Source: an uncultured Eubacteriales bacterium (GTDB taxonomy: Bacteria; Bacillota; Clostridia; Christensenellales; Borkfalkiaceae). Taken from it: a stretch of DNA of 64,000 bases. The notes below the pieces were generated by a model. That model was not told where the DNA came from. It worked only from the letters and a program-made list of their open reading frames with translations, and did no database searches. Both the position numbers and the translations under genes were made by a program. Of the stretch, positions 53,101-61,031 are shown one piece after another (positions within the stretch are counted from its first letter, which is position 1; the number at the start of each line of letters is the position of its first letter). Location: assembly GCA_900543915.1 (NCBI GenBank), contig UQTB01000004.1, forward strand, positions 48,799 through 112,798, given 5' to 3'.

Positions 53101-55500
53101 TCTTTCGATGCTTACACGACGACAGTCGAGACGGGCGAAGGCGAAGAGGTTACCACGGAAACGAAACCGGTTTATGAAACGTTTGCTGCGGGCTATGCTG
53201 CAGAAAAAGCTGCTCTGAGCGAATTTGCCCAGAAATATATCGCGGCTGGTATTCAGAACCTGGTCGATGTCTACGGCGATTATGTTGCTAAGGTTGTTGC
53301 GGATACCGATCTTGCTTCCTTGGCTGCTGTGAAAGAAGAATACGCGGCTTATACGGATACTGTATTTGGTGTATACGATCTGGAAGCCGACAAGCTGACT
53401 GAGATTCTGACGCAGGAGGTTGTCGATAAACTGCTGACGGATTATGTCACTTCCGTTGAGAACACGCAGAAATTTGCTGCAAATCTGTTTGCCGGTGCCA
53501 AGACCTTTGAAAAGGCCGGAACGCTGAAAGCTGATCTCGCCGCGGTTTATGAGGCGGTCGGCGCGCAGACGATTACGGATGAATATCTTGCAGAAGTTTA
53601 TGTAAACGTCTATGCGGATTATCAGAAACTGTACGGTGCGATTGCGGTTGTGGACGGCAAGGTAACCGTACCTGCGATCAACGACTATGCTTCCAGCATG
53701 GAAGACTGGATGCAGCCGTATGTCGGAACCGGTGTTGAGCTGGCTAAGACGCTTGCGAACTTCGTTGCTGAAAATGCATCCGGTGAAACCTGCGTCAGCG
53801 CATACGAAGCGCTTGTAAAAGATGCGCCGCTGGCTTACTACTACCTGTCTGACGAACTGCAGACTTCTTACAGAGAGATCGAACGCAAGAAGCTGATCAA
53901 CGACGCTGTTTCCAACATTGCGATTCAGTTGACCACCTACACTGCTCTTACCGAAGAAAACAAGACGGATGAAAACGTCGCTAAGATTGCTGCGGCTATC
54001 AACTCCTGGTTCAAGGTATTCGATGAATATCTGCCTGCGGATGCGTCCGATCTGACCGAACGGAATGCTTACATCCAGGCGATCAACGATGCGGCAGGAG
54101 TCAGAGGCTTCACGGAAGCGGTCGTTGTCGGCGAAAAGTACACCGTCGCTTACGAGGCTGCTCGTGCGATCGTTACGATCCCCGATCTGATTGCGGAAGA
54201 TATCGTCGAAAAGATCGATGCCTTCTATAAGGCGAATAACGCGTTCCTGAACACGCCGAACTCCGGTGACAATGACGCGATCGATCACGCGGCTGATCTT
54301 GAAACGCTCTTCACGAATGAAGGAAAGACTGGTCTGAAGGATATCAACGATGCGATTACAGAGTTGGTTGCCCAGCTCGCTCACTACAACGTCCTCAAGG
54401 CGATCGGCGATTACACCTATGGTGAAGTTCAGCTGGATGCTGCGGTTAAGGCGGTTGCGGATGAGCTCGTTAAATCCACTGCTCGTAAGACTGAGATGAT
54501 TGCGGAGATCAATGCGATCGTTGCAGACTATACGGTTGAGACCTTCAAGGCTGCGGATGATTACGAGACTGGCTACAACGCGAAGCTGGCTGCGTTCAAG
54601 GAAGCGTGCGAAGCGCTCGGAACCGACTACAATTACATTTGGTCGAACGACGCTGATATCACGAAGAACATGAATGAAGTTGTGGCGCTTTGCACCGACC
54701 TCGATTCTCTGGTCTCCGGTATCACTTCCATGAACACCATCTACTTCACGGTTGTTCCCGAAGTTGTCGCAGGCATGTCCGCGAAGACGGAGGAAGAGAA
54801 GCAGGCGATTCGTGACAAGCTGATTGCTGAGAACAAGTACACGAACGAAGAGATCAACAACATCGTTCTGAGAATTGCTATGACCGATGAGGAAATCCTC
54901 GCGGCGATGGAAGCGAACGTGCTCGCGCTTGAGACCAAGCATGCGTACGAGATCGCGAACAACGCACCGGTCTATGCGAAGTTGCAGGCGGTAAGAGATG
55001 ATATTGCGCAGAAAGAGCTTGAGAAAGAAGAGCTCGCGATTGCTGAGGAATGGCTCGCTGAAGTGAATAACTTCAGCGCAGCTACGCCGGCAAGCGACGT
55101 AGCTGCGGCGGTTGCCGAAGTCTACACCACGTTCTTTAACAGCGATACGATCAAGACGGATGTCGCGAGGGAAGCTGTAAAGGAAAAGGCGTTGGAACTC
55201 CAGGCGATCGTTGCGAATGATTCGAAAGCGCTTTATGATCTGAAAACTGCTTATGATGCTGCGAAGGCAGCGTCTGAAGCTGCTCCTGAGGATCCCGACC
55301 TGCAAGCTGCTTTGGAAGCGGCGGAAACTGCTTACAATGAGGCTGTTGAAAACTTTGGTTATGTCTTTACAGACGAATCTGGGAACAAGACCTTAGTTAT
55401 TTCGGTTGCTTCTTGGGGTGGTAACGCTTATCCGTTCTTCTTTGAACTTCAGAGTACACTCGGTGCTAAAACTCTTGTTGTCTCTAACATTGAGGCATAA
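50188..55500 (+). CDS. giant helical coiled-coil lipoprotein
   Basis: 1770 residues with a lipoprotein signal (VLAC, Cys24). An Ig-like beta domain (about 30-105) is followed by a clear heptad-type coiled coil (about 106-275, Ala/Leu/Glu/Lys-rich) and then a very long, mostly helical Ala/Glu/Tyr/Val-rich region to about 1735. The last 45 residues (from about 1726) include an aromatic stretch NAYPFFFEL. I recognise no named family and no enzyme motif. It would be a long fibre-like surface lipoprotein. Strong AGGAGG before the ATG and own promoter. Codon use differs from its neighbours: many T-ending codons (GCT, GTT, GGT, GAT) where they prefer GCG, GTC, GGC. That can reflect high expression or transfer. 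Rare TTA/CTA/TCA codons leave a 1706-codon antisense frame, which I regard as spurious. Confidence 0.85.
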   Translation: MRNKLLTLILAVALCFSMSFVLACKDNTPKVTGPTVVSVNVGEKTDLFDVAEGVAVADVSVTIYDTAVATASGKEVTGVKAGVTGAEISYDDTTYNVVISVEDPDAIANAIAAAKTELEQKITESVSSAKTELQTNIDSLKTALETAIADLGMEDIDGLVDQLDEIAADIAEKADAAEVKASIAALEKAVTEAKTALQTAIDNLDKELTEEIEAQIKTVNATIDGVKNSVTALDEKMTQAQADIDALEKAVADLEAQLDKDSEGNSLYAKKVNAKVELMAELLEKGHHSVDFSTIDAATTQEELDSAVAAIRAEYLEGEEVFDLNAYKANAAAEIIVVYENTIAPELVKLSDLANIAAVKEATTREREIAFVQIILANTKADVDEILKNYTENCEKIIEDYVAMEDFVDALDTFYAERETAGIVSADKDAIAALDEQYDKLSDEAKELLKSATVKIMMEDGEATVPVLNQTVEETVTPGAYDMIHVIDTLIGKIEAVYVAGDGKPAEGETPAVPATPLVVGGITLNDELVVIDQFLEERKDALTEVSNGYEALKDYQFYLKGEMDVPEDKAKAGAKAQDVVDLLHAEEYADEFIAAFKAAVIPEGATETTYNAYITNLYDTKIQNDSSRAWKQVQVKSAQTVAFWAFYNGVVGKIDGATADQKIGDIAAVPATPSSETEKAEYDVLYAAYVTTAETALASAKNVYTYGTKTTDSYTKGEDQVYVDRVAAVVGAEGAPSVKEAYNTINKNVVAAGYFAETVEENYNNIIANYETAYADAAAFIKQMIEETAFGGAAGDFKTDPTRMAFSTKLTTAYAALEGFAPYYVIDLPMDVYTVYTTIAGQNITEVYATVETAVNNWTATEGAKTPNDKVYNETYTAEAANTLIATYIATAKKAYEVVSEVVPYATSEDVVAKTRTQAMAAHAAYVELVTDEVATDYAAANNANAVTVNTHYNVDYAAAEKYLNAVIAHSFDAYTTTVETGEGEEVTTETKPVYETFAAGYAAEKAALSEFAQKYIAAGIQNLVDVYGDYVAKVVADTDLASLAAVKEEYAAYTDTVFGVYDLEADKLTEILTQEVVDKLLTDYVTSVENTQKFAANLFAGAKTFEKAGTLKADLAAVYEAVGAQTITDEYLAEVYVNVYADYQKLYGAIAVVDGKVTVPAINDYASSMEDWMQPYVGTGVELAKTLANFVAENASGETCVSAYEALVKDAPLAYYYLSDELQTSYREIERKKLINDAVSNIAIQLTTYTALTEENKTDENVAKIAAAINSWFKVFDEYLPADASDLTERNAYIQAINDAAGVRGFTEAVVVGEKYTVAYEAARAIVTIPDLIAEDIVEKIDAFYKANNAFLNTPNSGDNDAIDHAADLETLFTNEGKTGLKDINDAITELVAQLAHYNVLKAIGDYTYGEVQLDAAVKAVADELVKSTARKTEMIAEINAIVADYTVETFKAADDYETGYNAKLAAFKEACEALGTDYNYIWSNDADITKNMNEVVALCTDLDSLVSGITSMNTIYFTVVPEVVAGMSAKTEEEKQAIRDKLIAENKYTNEEINNIVLRIAMTDEEILAAMEANVLALETKHAYEIANNAPVYAKLQAVRDDIAQKELEKEELAIAEEWLAEVNNFSAATPASDVAAAVAEVYTTFFNSDTIKTDVAREAVKEKALELQAIVANDSKALYDLKTAYDAAKAASEAAPEDPDLQAALEAAETAYNEAVENFGYVFTDESGNKTLVISVASWGGNAYPFFFELQSTLGAKTLVVSNIEA

Positions 55501-55513
55501 GCTGTAAACGGTA

Positions 55514-55539
55514 TTCCTCCCCGAGCAATCGGGGAGGAA
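55514..55539 (+). terminator. hairpin after the giant lipoprotein gene
   Basis: Perfect 11-bp stem TTCCTCCCCGA / TCGGGGAGGAA capped by a GCAA tetraloop. No T run follows, so it may stabilise the mRNA 3' end or act as a weak terminator. Confidence 0.5.
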
Positions 55540-55574
55540 ATTATCAAAACTTCAATATTCTCTCAGAGAATTTT

Positions 55575-55670
55575 GGATACCTCAAATGGGGGAATCCACC
55601 GCTGTACGACAGCGCAGGATTTTAAAAACTGAACATTCTGAGATTAGTAAACTAGTAAAATAATAGGATC
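55575..55670 (+). other. segment resembling the 5' domain of 23S rRNA
   Basis: AAATGGGGGAATCCACC (55584-55600) resembles the near-universal GAATGGGGAAACCCACC of 23S rRNA. As in 23S it is followed at once by a hairpin (CGCTGT acg ACAGCG, 55600-55614), then a CTGAA-containing stretch (AACTGAACATTCTGAG, 55627-55642). The match is partial and by eye, and only about 100 bases are involved. It could be a relic or a structured RNA of another kind. Confidence 0.3.
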
Positions 55671-55692
55671 GCGCTAATCAGATGGAATGATT

Positions 55693-55737
55693 AAACGATA
55701 GCATTCGGCTCCCCCGCCGGATGCTATCGTTTTTTTA
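55693..55737 (+). terminator. strong intrinsic terminator
   Basis: AAACGATAGCAT and CGGC pair with GCCG and ATGCTATCGTTT (one T-G mismatch between the two blocks), 6-base loop, then seven T. It ends the transcript containing the giant lipoprotein gene and the rRNA-like segment. Confidence 0.88.
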
Positions 55738-56059
55738 TTTTAAAGTTCCGCCTCTTTTTCCCTTGCAGAAAACCGTATAACAGAAGAAAAGAGAAAATCA
55801 CAAAAACTTCGCCGTTTAGGTACCGTGCAGTATTTTTACAAAAGAAACGGGGTTAAAAAAGCGTACAGCTTTTTCCGCTTTCTTCGCGCAGTCGCCCGAG
55901 ATAACCTGCGGTCATCTCTTCTATAAAGAATTTACAGGAAAAACGGACGAAAAAGAAGGGAAAGAGAAAATAACAAAAATCCTTTCTGCCACGTTCCCCG
56001 CGCGGTTCTTTTTACAAAAAAGAGCGTACATCAGCATAGAGGAATACAGCTCTTCCATG

Positions 56060-56425
56060 TGACAATTTTTTACAGGGCAAAAACTGAGCGATGATTCAAA
56101 AATCCAACCATAATAATATAAAATCGTCCGCCGCTGAAATATTAAAATAGAAAACACAAGGCTAACCTTTAAAGAGTATATACAGTATAGATATATTTAA
56201 TAATAATTTAATTGTTTTGAACTGTTTTTTATTTAAGGAAAGCCAAGTGACAACGTCTTACAGGGTAGAGGCTGAGCGATGAATCAAAAATCCAACCATG
56301 ATAAAATAAAATTGTCCGCCGCTGAAATATTAAAATGGAAAAACACAATGCTAACCTTTAAAGAATATATACAGTATAGATATATTTTAATTGTTTTGAA
56401 CTGTACTTTATTTAAGGAAAGCCAA
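56060..56425. repeat. tandem direct repeat, two diverged copies
   Basis: Copy 1 at 56060-56247 (188 bases) and copy 2 at 56248-56425 (178 bases) share most positions, including TCAAAAATCCAACCAT, GTCCGCCGCTGAAATATTAAAAT and TTTAAGGAAAGCCAA in parts. Copy 2 lacks about 10 bases of an AT stretch. The repeat is much richer in A and T than the flanking genome. No target-site duplication or terminal inverted repeat was found. Confidence 0.8.
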
Positions 56426-56464
56426 TTCCAGGAAATTTTATGCTTACTTTTAAAATATATTTAA
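56279..56464 (+). CDS. candidate small ORF in repeat copy 2
   Basis: 61 codons starting MNQKSNHDKIKLSAAEILK. Copy 1 (from 56091) encodes a matching start, MIQKSNHNNIKSSAAEILK, then stops, and is shifted in frame beyond. AGAGG lies about 9 bases before the ATG. It could be a small orphan gene with a decayed duplicate, or a chance frame in a repeat. Confidence 0.25.
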   Translation: MNQKSNHDKIKLSAAEILKWKNTMLTFKEYIQYRYILIVLNCTLFKESQFQEILCLLLKYI

Positions 56465-56867
56465 ACTGTATATAAACCCAATATAAACTGAATTTGTGCT
56501 AATAGCAGTATCAAAACCTGATAACCCCGCCTGCGCGCCTTCGTACCGGGGGATACGTTTCTGCGCGAATCTGTTGCAGAGAATGCGCAGAACCCGTTAT
56601 ACGGCAGATTTCAGGCGGATTCGTGCCAAACGGGCGGGGAATTGCGTAGATATACGGCCGCTTGTCGCAGAGCCCGAACAGGTTGCGTTAAAGGCGTGTC
56701 CGGCTGCGGGTCGGAACTCGTCTCTTCCGCTGTTTCGATAAACCGCTCTTTTGTATCGCGAGGGGCTTTGTTATTCCCCGCGGGCAGATTCCCGCTGGTT
56801 TATTCCGTGCAATTGAAATGTTTCTCTGCGCGGCGACGGCTTTTTTCGCGCTTCCCGCCAACATTCT

Positions 56868-56896
56868 TTGACTTTTCCCTTCACTTATAATATAAT
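56868..56896 (+). promoter_or_regulatory. sigma-A-type promoter for fbp
   Basis: TTGACT at 56868-56873 and TATAAT at 56891-56896 with a 17-base spacer, about 25 bases before the fbp start. Confidence 0.75.
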
Positions 56897-56920
56897 AAAG
56901 GCAGAAAGGGGTATCTTGTC

Positions 56921-58762
56921 ATGGATTATCAATGCTTGGAGCTGTTGGCGCGCTCTTACCGCTCTCCCAAGGGCGCCATGTCCGAAATCATCAATCTGCA
57001 GGCGATTCTCAACCTCCCGAAGGGGACGGAGCACTTTTTGAGCGATCTTCACGGGGAAGCGGATACCTTCCTGCATATTCTGAAAAACGCTTCGGGCGTG
57101 ATCAGGACAAAAATCGATATGATTTTCGACTATGTTCTGACCGCGCGCCAGAAGGACGATCTCGCCGCCCTCATCTATTATCCCGAAGAGCGGCTCGCGA
57201 TCGTCAAGCGGGAAGAAAAAGACATGGACGAATGGTATCGGCAGACCCTGCTGAAGCTCATCGAGGTGCTCAAAGTCGTCGCTTCCAAGTATACGCGCAG
57301 CAAGGTGAGAAAGGCGCTCCCGCGGGACTATATGTACGTCATCGACGAGCTGATCAACATGTCCCATCAGTCCATCAACAAGCAGAACTATTATGACAAT
57401 ATCATCTCATCCATCATCGAGCTGAACGATGCGGATTCCTTCGTCGTCGCCATGTGCGAGCTGATTCAGCGCCTTGCGATCGATCATCTGCACATCGTGG
57501 GGGATATCTTCGACCGCGGCGACGGCGCGGACGTCATCGTCGACCGGCTGATGCGCTATCATTCTCTGGATATTCAGTGGGGAAACCACGATCTCCTGTG
57601 GATCGGCGCCGCGTGCGGAAACGCCGCGTGCATCGCGAATATCATCCGCATCAACTGCACGTACCGCAATCTTCAGATTCTCGAGAGCCGCTACGGCATC
57701 AATCTCCGCCCGCTCAGCTCTTACGCGGCGAAGCGATACGCGGACGACCCCTGCGAGACCTTCCGCATCGACGACACTTATAATACGGACGTTCCCTTTG
57801 ACGGCAACGACAGTCTGGCAAAGCTGAACAAGGCGATCACGGTGATCCAGCTGAAGCTGGAAAACGCGATGATCGCGGCGCATCCCGAATTCGATATGGC
57901 GGACCGCGCGCTTTATCCGGAGACTGCGCTGACAAAGGAGGAACGGGCGATCGTCTCCTTCCTGCGGGAGGAGTTTCTCCACTCCGCCAAACTGCAGTCT
58001 CACATCCGCTTTATCGTCGAAAAGGGGAGCATGTATCTCGTATACAACGGCAATCTGCTCATGCACGGCTGCGTGCCTACGGACGAGGACGGCACGTTCA
58101 CGCGCGTCGCCGTCGGCGAGGAATTGTTTGCGGGGAAAGCGCTCTACGACAGGCTGGACCGGCTGGTGCGCGACGCGTTTTGGCAGAGAGATCCCTATTC
58201 CGTCGACTATATCTGGTATCTGTGGTGCGGCAAAAATTCGCCCGTGTTCGGGCGCGACCGCATGGTCACCTACGAAAAGCATTTCGGGGATCCCCGCGCC
58301 GCGGAAAAGAAAAATCCCTACTACACGTTCGTAAAGGATGCGGCATACTGCGAACGCGTGCTCGGCGAGTTCGGTACGGGCGGGAAGTTCGCGCATATCG
58401 TCAACGGGCATATGCCGGTGAAGGTGAAGGACGGCGAAGCGCCGGAGAGCGCGGGCGGAAAACACATCACCATTGACGGAGGGCTGGCGAAGGCCTATCA
58501 TTCCAAGACGGGGATCGGGGGCTACACCCTGATCAGCAACTCGCAGGGGCTTTTCCTGGTCAGCCACGCGCCCTTTACTTCCGCAAAGGAGTATATCGAC
58601 AGCCTGGAAGATCTCCACTCCAAGAGCCGGACGCTGCAGACCTATGAGCCGCGCATTCTCGTGCGGGATACGGATACGGGAAAGAAGATGGCGGGCGAGA
58701 TCAAAGTTTTGAAAACGCTGCTGAAAGAATACTATAAAATCGACATCAGGGAGAAACCATGA
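56921..58762 (+). CDS. fbp: fructose-1,6-bisphosphatase, class III
   Basis: Gluconeogenic phosphatase of the Firmicutes-specific class III, in the calcineurin-like phosphoesterase fold. 613 residues, slightly shorter than Bacillus Fbp. Metal motifs: LSDLHGE near 40-46, GDIFDRG near 193-199 and WGNHDLLW near 220-227, then a late NGHMPVK and a GLAKAYHSKTGI stretch. AAAGGGG precedes the ATG. First gene of a four-gene operon; overlaps asnA by four bases. With two phosphofructokinases elsewhere in the window, control of flux between fructose 6-phosphate and the bisphosphate matters to this organism. Confidence 0.95.
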   Translation: MDYQCLELLARSYRSPKGAMSEIINLQAILNLPKGTEHFLSDLHGEADTFLHILKNASGVIRTKIDMIFDYVLTARQKDDLAALIYYPEERLAIVKREEKDMDEWYRQTLLKLIEVLKVVASKYTRSKVRKALPRDYMYVIDELINMSHQSINKQNYYDNIISSIIELNDADSFVVAMCELIQRLAIDHLHIVGDIFDRGDGADVIVDRLMRYHSLDIQWGNHDLLWIGAACGNAACIANIIRINCTYRNLQILESRYGINLRPLSSYAAKRYADDPCETFRIDDTYNTDVPFDGNDSLAKLNKAITVIQLKLENAMIAAHPEFDMADRALYPETALTKEERAIVSFLREEFLHSAKLQSHIRFIVEKGSMYLVYNGNLLMHGCVPTDEDGTFTRVAVGEELFAGKALYDRLDRLVRDAFWQRDPYSVDYIWYLWCGKNSPVFGRDRMVTYEKHFGDPRAAEKKNPYYTFVKDAAYCERVLGEFGTGGKFAHIVNGHMPVKVKDGEAPESAGGKHITIDGGLAKAYHSKTGIGGYTLISNSQGLFLVSHAPFTSAKEYIDSLEDLHSKSRTLQTYEPRILVRDTDTGKKMAGEIKVLKTLLKEYYKIDIREKP

Positions 58763-59733
58763 GCCTCACATTATTGCAAACCGAAGTGGCGATCAAGTTC
58801 GTCAAAGATCAATTTGAAAAGGAACTCGCCAGACTTTTGAAGCTGACCCGCGTCTCCGCGCCCCTCTTCGTCCGTCCCGAATCCGGGCTGAACGACAACC
58901 TGAACGGCGTGGAACGCCCCGTTTCTTTCGACGCGAACGGCGTCGCGGGAAACCTTGAGATCGTACAGTCGCTCGCAAAGTGGAAACGGAGCGCCCTCGC
59001 GCGCTACGGCTTTACGGAGGGCACCGGGCTGTATACCGATATGAACGCGATCCGTCGGGACGAATCGGCGGACGCTCTGCACTCCTATTACGTGGATCAG
59101 TGGGACTGGGAAAAAATCATCCGCCCCGATCAGCGCAATTATACCTACCTTAAGACCGTCGTCCGCGCGGTCTACCTCGCGGTGCGGCGGATCGCCGCGC
59201 AGGTGACGAAAAAATATCCTGCGCTTACCTTCGATCTCCCCAGGGAAATTACCTTTGTCTCCACCAAAGAGCTCGAAAAAATGTATCCCGCACTCACGCC
59301 CCGCGAGCGGGAAAACGCGTTTACCAAGACTTACCGCGCGGTGTTCGTCTATCAGATCGGCTGGCCGCTCGCAAATAAACAGCCGCACGACGGCAGAGCC
59401 GCAGATTACGACGACTGGAAGCTGAACGGCGATATCCTTTTGTGGCACGAGCCGCTCGACTGCGCGTTGGAAATCTCCTCGATGGGGATCCGCGTCAACG
59501 CCGCCGTGCTCGAAAAACAGCTCAGGCAGAAAAAAGAGCTGGATAAGCTCTCCAATCCCTATTGCCGCGCGGTCATGAACGGCGAACTGCCGCTGACGGT
59601 GGGAGGGGGAATCGGGCAGTCCCGTCTGTGCATGTTTTTCCTGAAAAAACGCCATATCGGCGAGGTGCAGGCCTCCGTCTGGAGCGCGGAGGAAGAAGCC
59701 GCGGCAGAGCGGGAGGGGCTCGCGCTCTTATAA
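58759..59733 (+). CDS. asnA: aspartate-ammonia ligase (asparagine synthetase A)
   Basis: Ammonia-dependent asparagine synthesis from aspartate and ATP. 324 residues; class II aminoacyl-tRNA synthetase-like fold. Recognisable regions are VAIKFVKDQFE near the start, PVSFDANGVAG near 53, the GTGLYTDMNAIRRDE stretch near 84-98, and VGGGIGQSRLCMFF near 277-290. Start overlaps the fbp stop (ATGA). Confidence 0.95.
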   Translation: MSLTLLQTEVAIKFVKDQFEKELARLLKLTRVSAPLFVRPESGLNDNLNGVERPVSFDANGVAGNLEIVQSLAKWKRSALARYGFTEGTGLYTDMNAIRRDESADALHSYYVDQWDWEKIIRPDQRNYTYLKTVVRAVYLAVRRIAAQVTKKYPALTFDLPREITFVSTKELEKMYPALTPRERENAFTKTYRAVFVYQIGWPLANKQPHDGRAADYDDWKLNGDILLWHEPLDCALEISSMGIRVNAAVLEKQLRQKKELDKLSNPYCRAVMNGELPLTVGGGIGQSRLCMFFLKKRHIGEVQASVWSAEEEAAAEREGLALL

Positions 59734-59734
59734 T

Positions 59735-60424
59735 ATGCCGTTTTCCCGCACGGTCTCCCTGGTGGGAGAGGAAAAATTCAGAAAGCTGTCCGCCGCGAAG
59801 GTCGCTGTGTTCGGTCTGGGCGGCGTGGGCAGCTATGCGGCGGAAGCGCTCGCGCGGAGCGGCGTGGGGACGATCGCCCTCTTTGATGCGGACACCGTCT
59901 CGCCGTCCAACCTGAACCGGCAGCTGGTCGCGCTGCACTCCACGATCGGGCGGAGCAAAGTTTCCGTTATGCGCGAGCGCATTCTGGATATCAACCCCGC
60001 CTGCAATGTTCGGGCGCACGAGGTTTTCTACCTGCCTGAAAACGCCGATTGCTTCCCGCTCTCCGCATTCGACGCGGTTGCGGATGCGGTCGACACCGTT
60101 TCCGCCAAAATCGAACTCGCCGTCCGCGCGGAGAAAGAGGGATTTCACCTCGTCTCTGCGATGGGAACGGGCAACAAGCTCGATCCGTCCCGCTTTGAAG
60201 CGGCGGATCTCTTTCAGACGTCCGTCTGTCCGCTCGCGCGCGTGATGCGGCGGGAACTGAAAGCGCGGGGAATCAAACGGCTCCGCGTCGTCTATTCCAA
60301 AGAAGAGCCGAAACGGGCAGATACCGGCGGCGAACGCCCGGCGCCCGCTTCGATCTCCTTTGTGCCGCCCGTGGCGGGCATGCTCCTGGCGGGCGAGATC
60401 ATACGCTATTTAATGGAGAAATAA
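59735..60424 (+). CDS. tcdA: tRNA threonylcarbamoyladenosine dehydratase
   Basis: E1/ThiF-like ATP-dependent enzyme that cyclises t6A to ct6A at position 37 of ANN-decoding tRNAs. 229 residues with nucleotide motif GLGGVGSYAAEAL near 28-40, the FDADTVSPSNLNRQ region near 51-64, D-AVDTV near 121, and SAMGTGNKLDP near 145-155 where TcdA proteins have a conserved loop. It starts one base after asnA. Distinguished from MoeB/ThiF by length and by the missing C-terminal zinc cysteines. Confidence 0.88.
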   Translation: MPFSRTVSLVGEEKFRKLSAAKVAVFGLGGVGSYAAEALARSGVGTIALFDADTVSPSNLNRQLVALHSTIGRSKVSVMRERILDINPACNVRAHEVFYLPENADCFPLSAFDAVADAVDTVSAKIELAVRAEKEGFHLVSAMGTGNKLDPSRFEAADLFQTSVCPLARVMRRELKARGIKRLRVVYSKEEPKRADTGGERPAPASISFVPPVAGMLLAGEIIRYLMEK

Positions 60425-60425
60425 G

Positions 60426-60863
60426 ATGGAATATCAGAGAAAGCATCAGCAGCTGATTCTGCGCTTAAACCGCGGGGAAGAACTCCTTTCCGCCGTCCGG
60501 GCGGTCTGCAAAGAGGAGAAGATCCTTTCGGCCTCCGTCATGGGCCTGGGCGCGGCCGACTATGTGAAGCTGGGCGTTTACAGCGTCGCGCGGAAGGAGT
60601 ACATCGTCCGCGAACTGTCCGGCGAGCGCGAGATCGCCGCGCTGACGGGGAATGTCACTGCCAAAGACGGCGCGCCTTATCTTCATTTTCACATCGCGGT
60701 CTGCGGGGAAGACGGCGTTGTTTACGGCGGGCATCTGAACGAGGCGGTGATTTCCGCGACGGCGGAATTGTATTTCACGCTGTATGAGATCCTTCCCGAA
60801 CGCGTGCGGGAAGAGGAGACGGGGCTGAATCTGCTTTCCTTTCCCAAACAGCGGCGTTTTTGA
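60426..60863 (+). CDS. PPC/DUF296-domain protein
   Basis: 145-residue single-domain protein of the PPC (DUF296) family. The metal-binding His set is visible: LHFHIAV (H87, H89) and GGHLNEA (H103), preceded by GNVTAKDG near 75-82. In plants the domain partners an AT-hook; bacterial stand-alone members are thought to bind metal and may bind DNA, but their role is not settled. It starts one base after the tcdA stop and ends the operon. Confidence 0.88.
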   Translation: MEYQRKHQQLILRLNRGEELLSAVRAVCKEEKILSASVMGLGAADYVKLGVYSVARKEYIVRELSGEREIAALTGNVTAKDGAPYLHFHIAVCGEDGVVYGGHLNEAVISATAELYFTLYEILPERVREEETGLNLLSFPKQRRF

Positions 60864-60873
60864 GCATTTTGAG

Positions 60874-60899
60874 AAAATCGGACGCGCCCGATTTTTTTA
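60874..60899 (+). terminator. intrinsic terminator of the fbp operon
   Basis: Perfect 8-bp stem AAAATCGG / CCGATTTT with a 6-base loop and a T run. Confidence 0.85.
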
Positions 60900-60956
60900 T
60901 TGTGAAAACGGCGCACTTACGGCGAAAAATTTTTTCATATTTTTTTTAAAAAGGTA

Positions 60957-60985
60957 TTGACAAAGGGCTGTACGGGTGATATAAT
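60957..60985 (+). promoter_or_regulatory. consensus sigma-A promoter for the lacI-type gene
   Basis: TTGACA at 60957-60962 and TATAAT at 60980-60985, both perfect consensus, with a 17-base spacer. The operator lies 11 bases downstream of the -10. Confidence 0.88.
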
Positions 60986-60996
60986 AAGATAAAAAA

Positions 60997-61016
60997 GTGT
61001 GTTCTCGTAAACACAC
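60997..61016. promoter_or_regulatory. LacI-type operator upstream of its gene
   Basis: GTGTGTTCTCGTAAACACAC: near-perfect inverted repeat with the central CG typical of LacI/GalR operators, covering roughly the first transcribed bases. It differs from the downstream site at two positions over 18, which suggests autorepression. Confidence 0.75.
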
Positions 61017-61031
61017 AAGGCGGATCAGGCA

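Larger units (their letters stand above)
55738..56867. other. AT-rich gene-poor region
   Basis: About 1.1 kb without a gene I can firmly support. 55738-56490 is AT-rich and holds a tandem repeat and degenerate repeats. TACAGG followed by an A-rich stretch and GA-CG recurs near 55933, 56071 and 56259, and GAGAAAAT-ACAAAAA recurs at 55791 and 55964. 56500-56860 returns to GC-rich sequence with short open frames lacking start signals. Confidence 0.5.

Noticed and set aside
50185..55305. 1706-codon open frame antisense to the giant lipoprotein gene
   Set aside because: It is in register with the sense codons; stops on the antisense strand need TTA, CTA or TCA on the sense strand, which this genome avoids. 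It has no promoter, ribosome-binding site or protein-like domain.
56060..56425. CRISPR-like repeat array
   Set aside because: Only two long diverged copies with no spacers and no cas genes.
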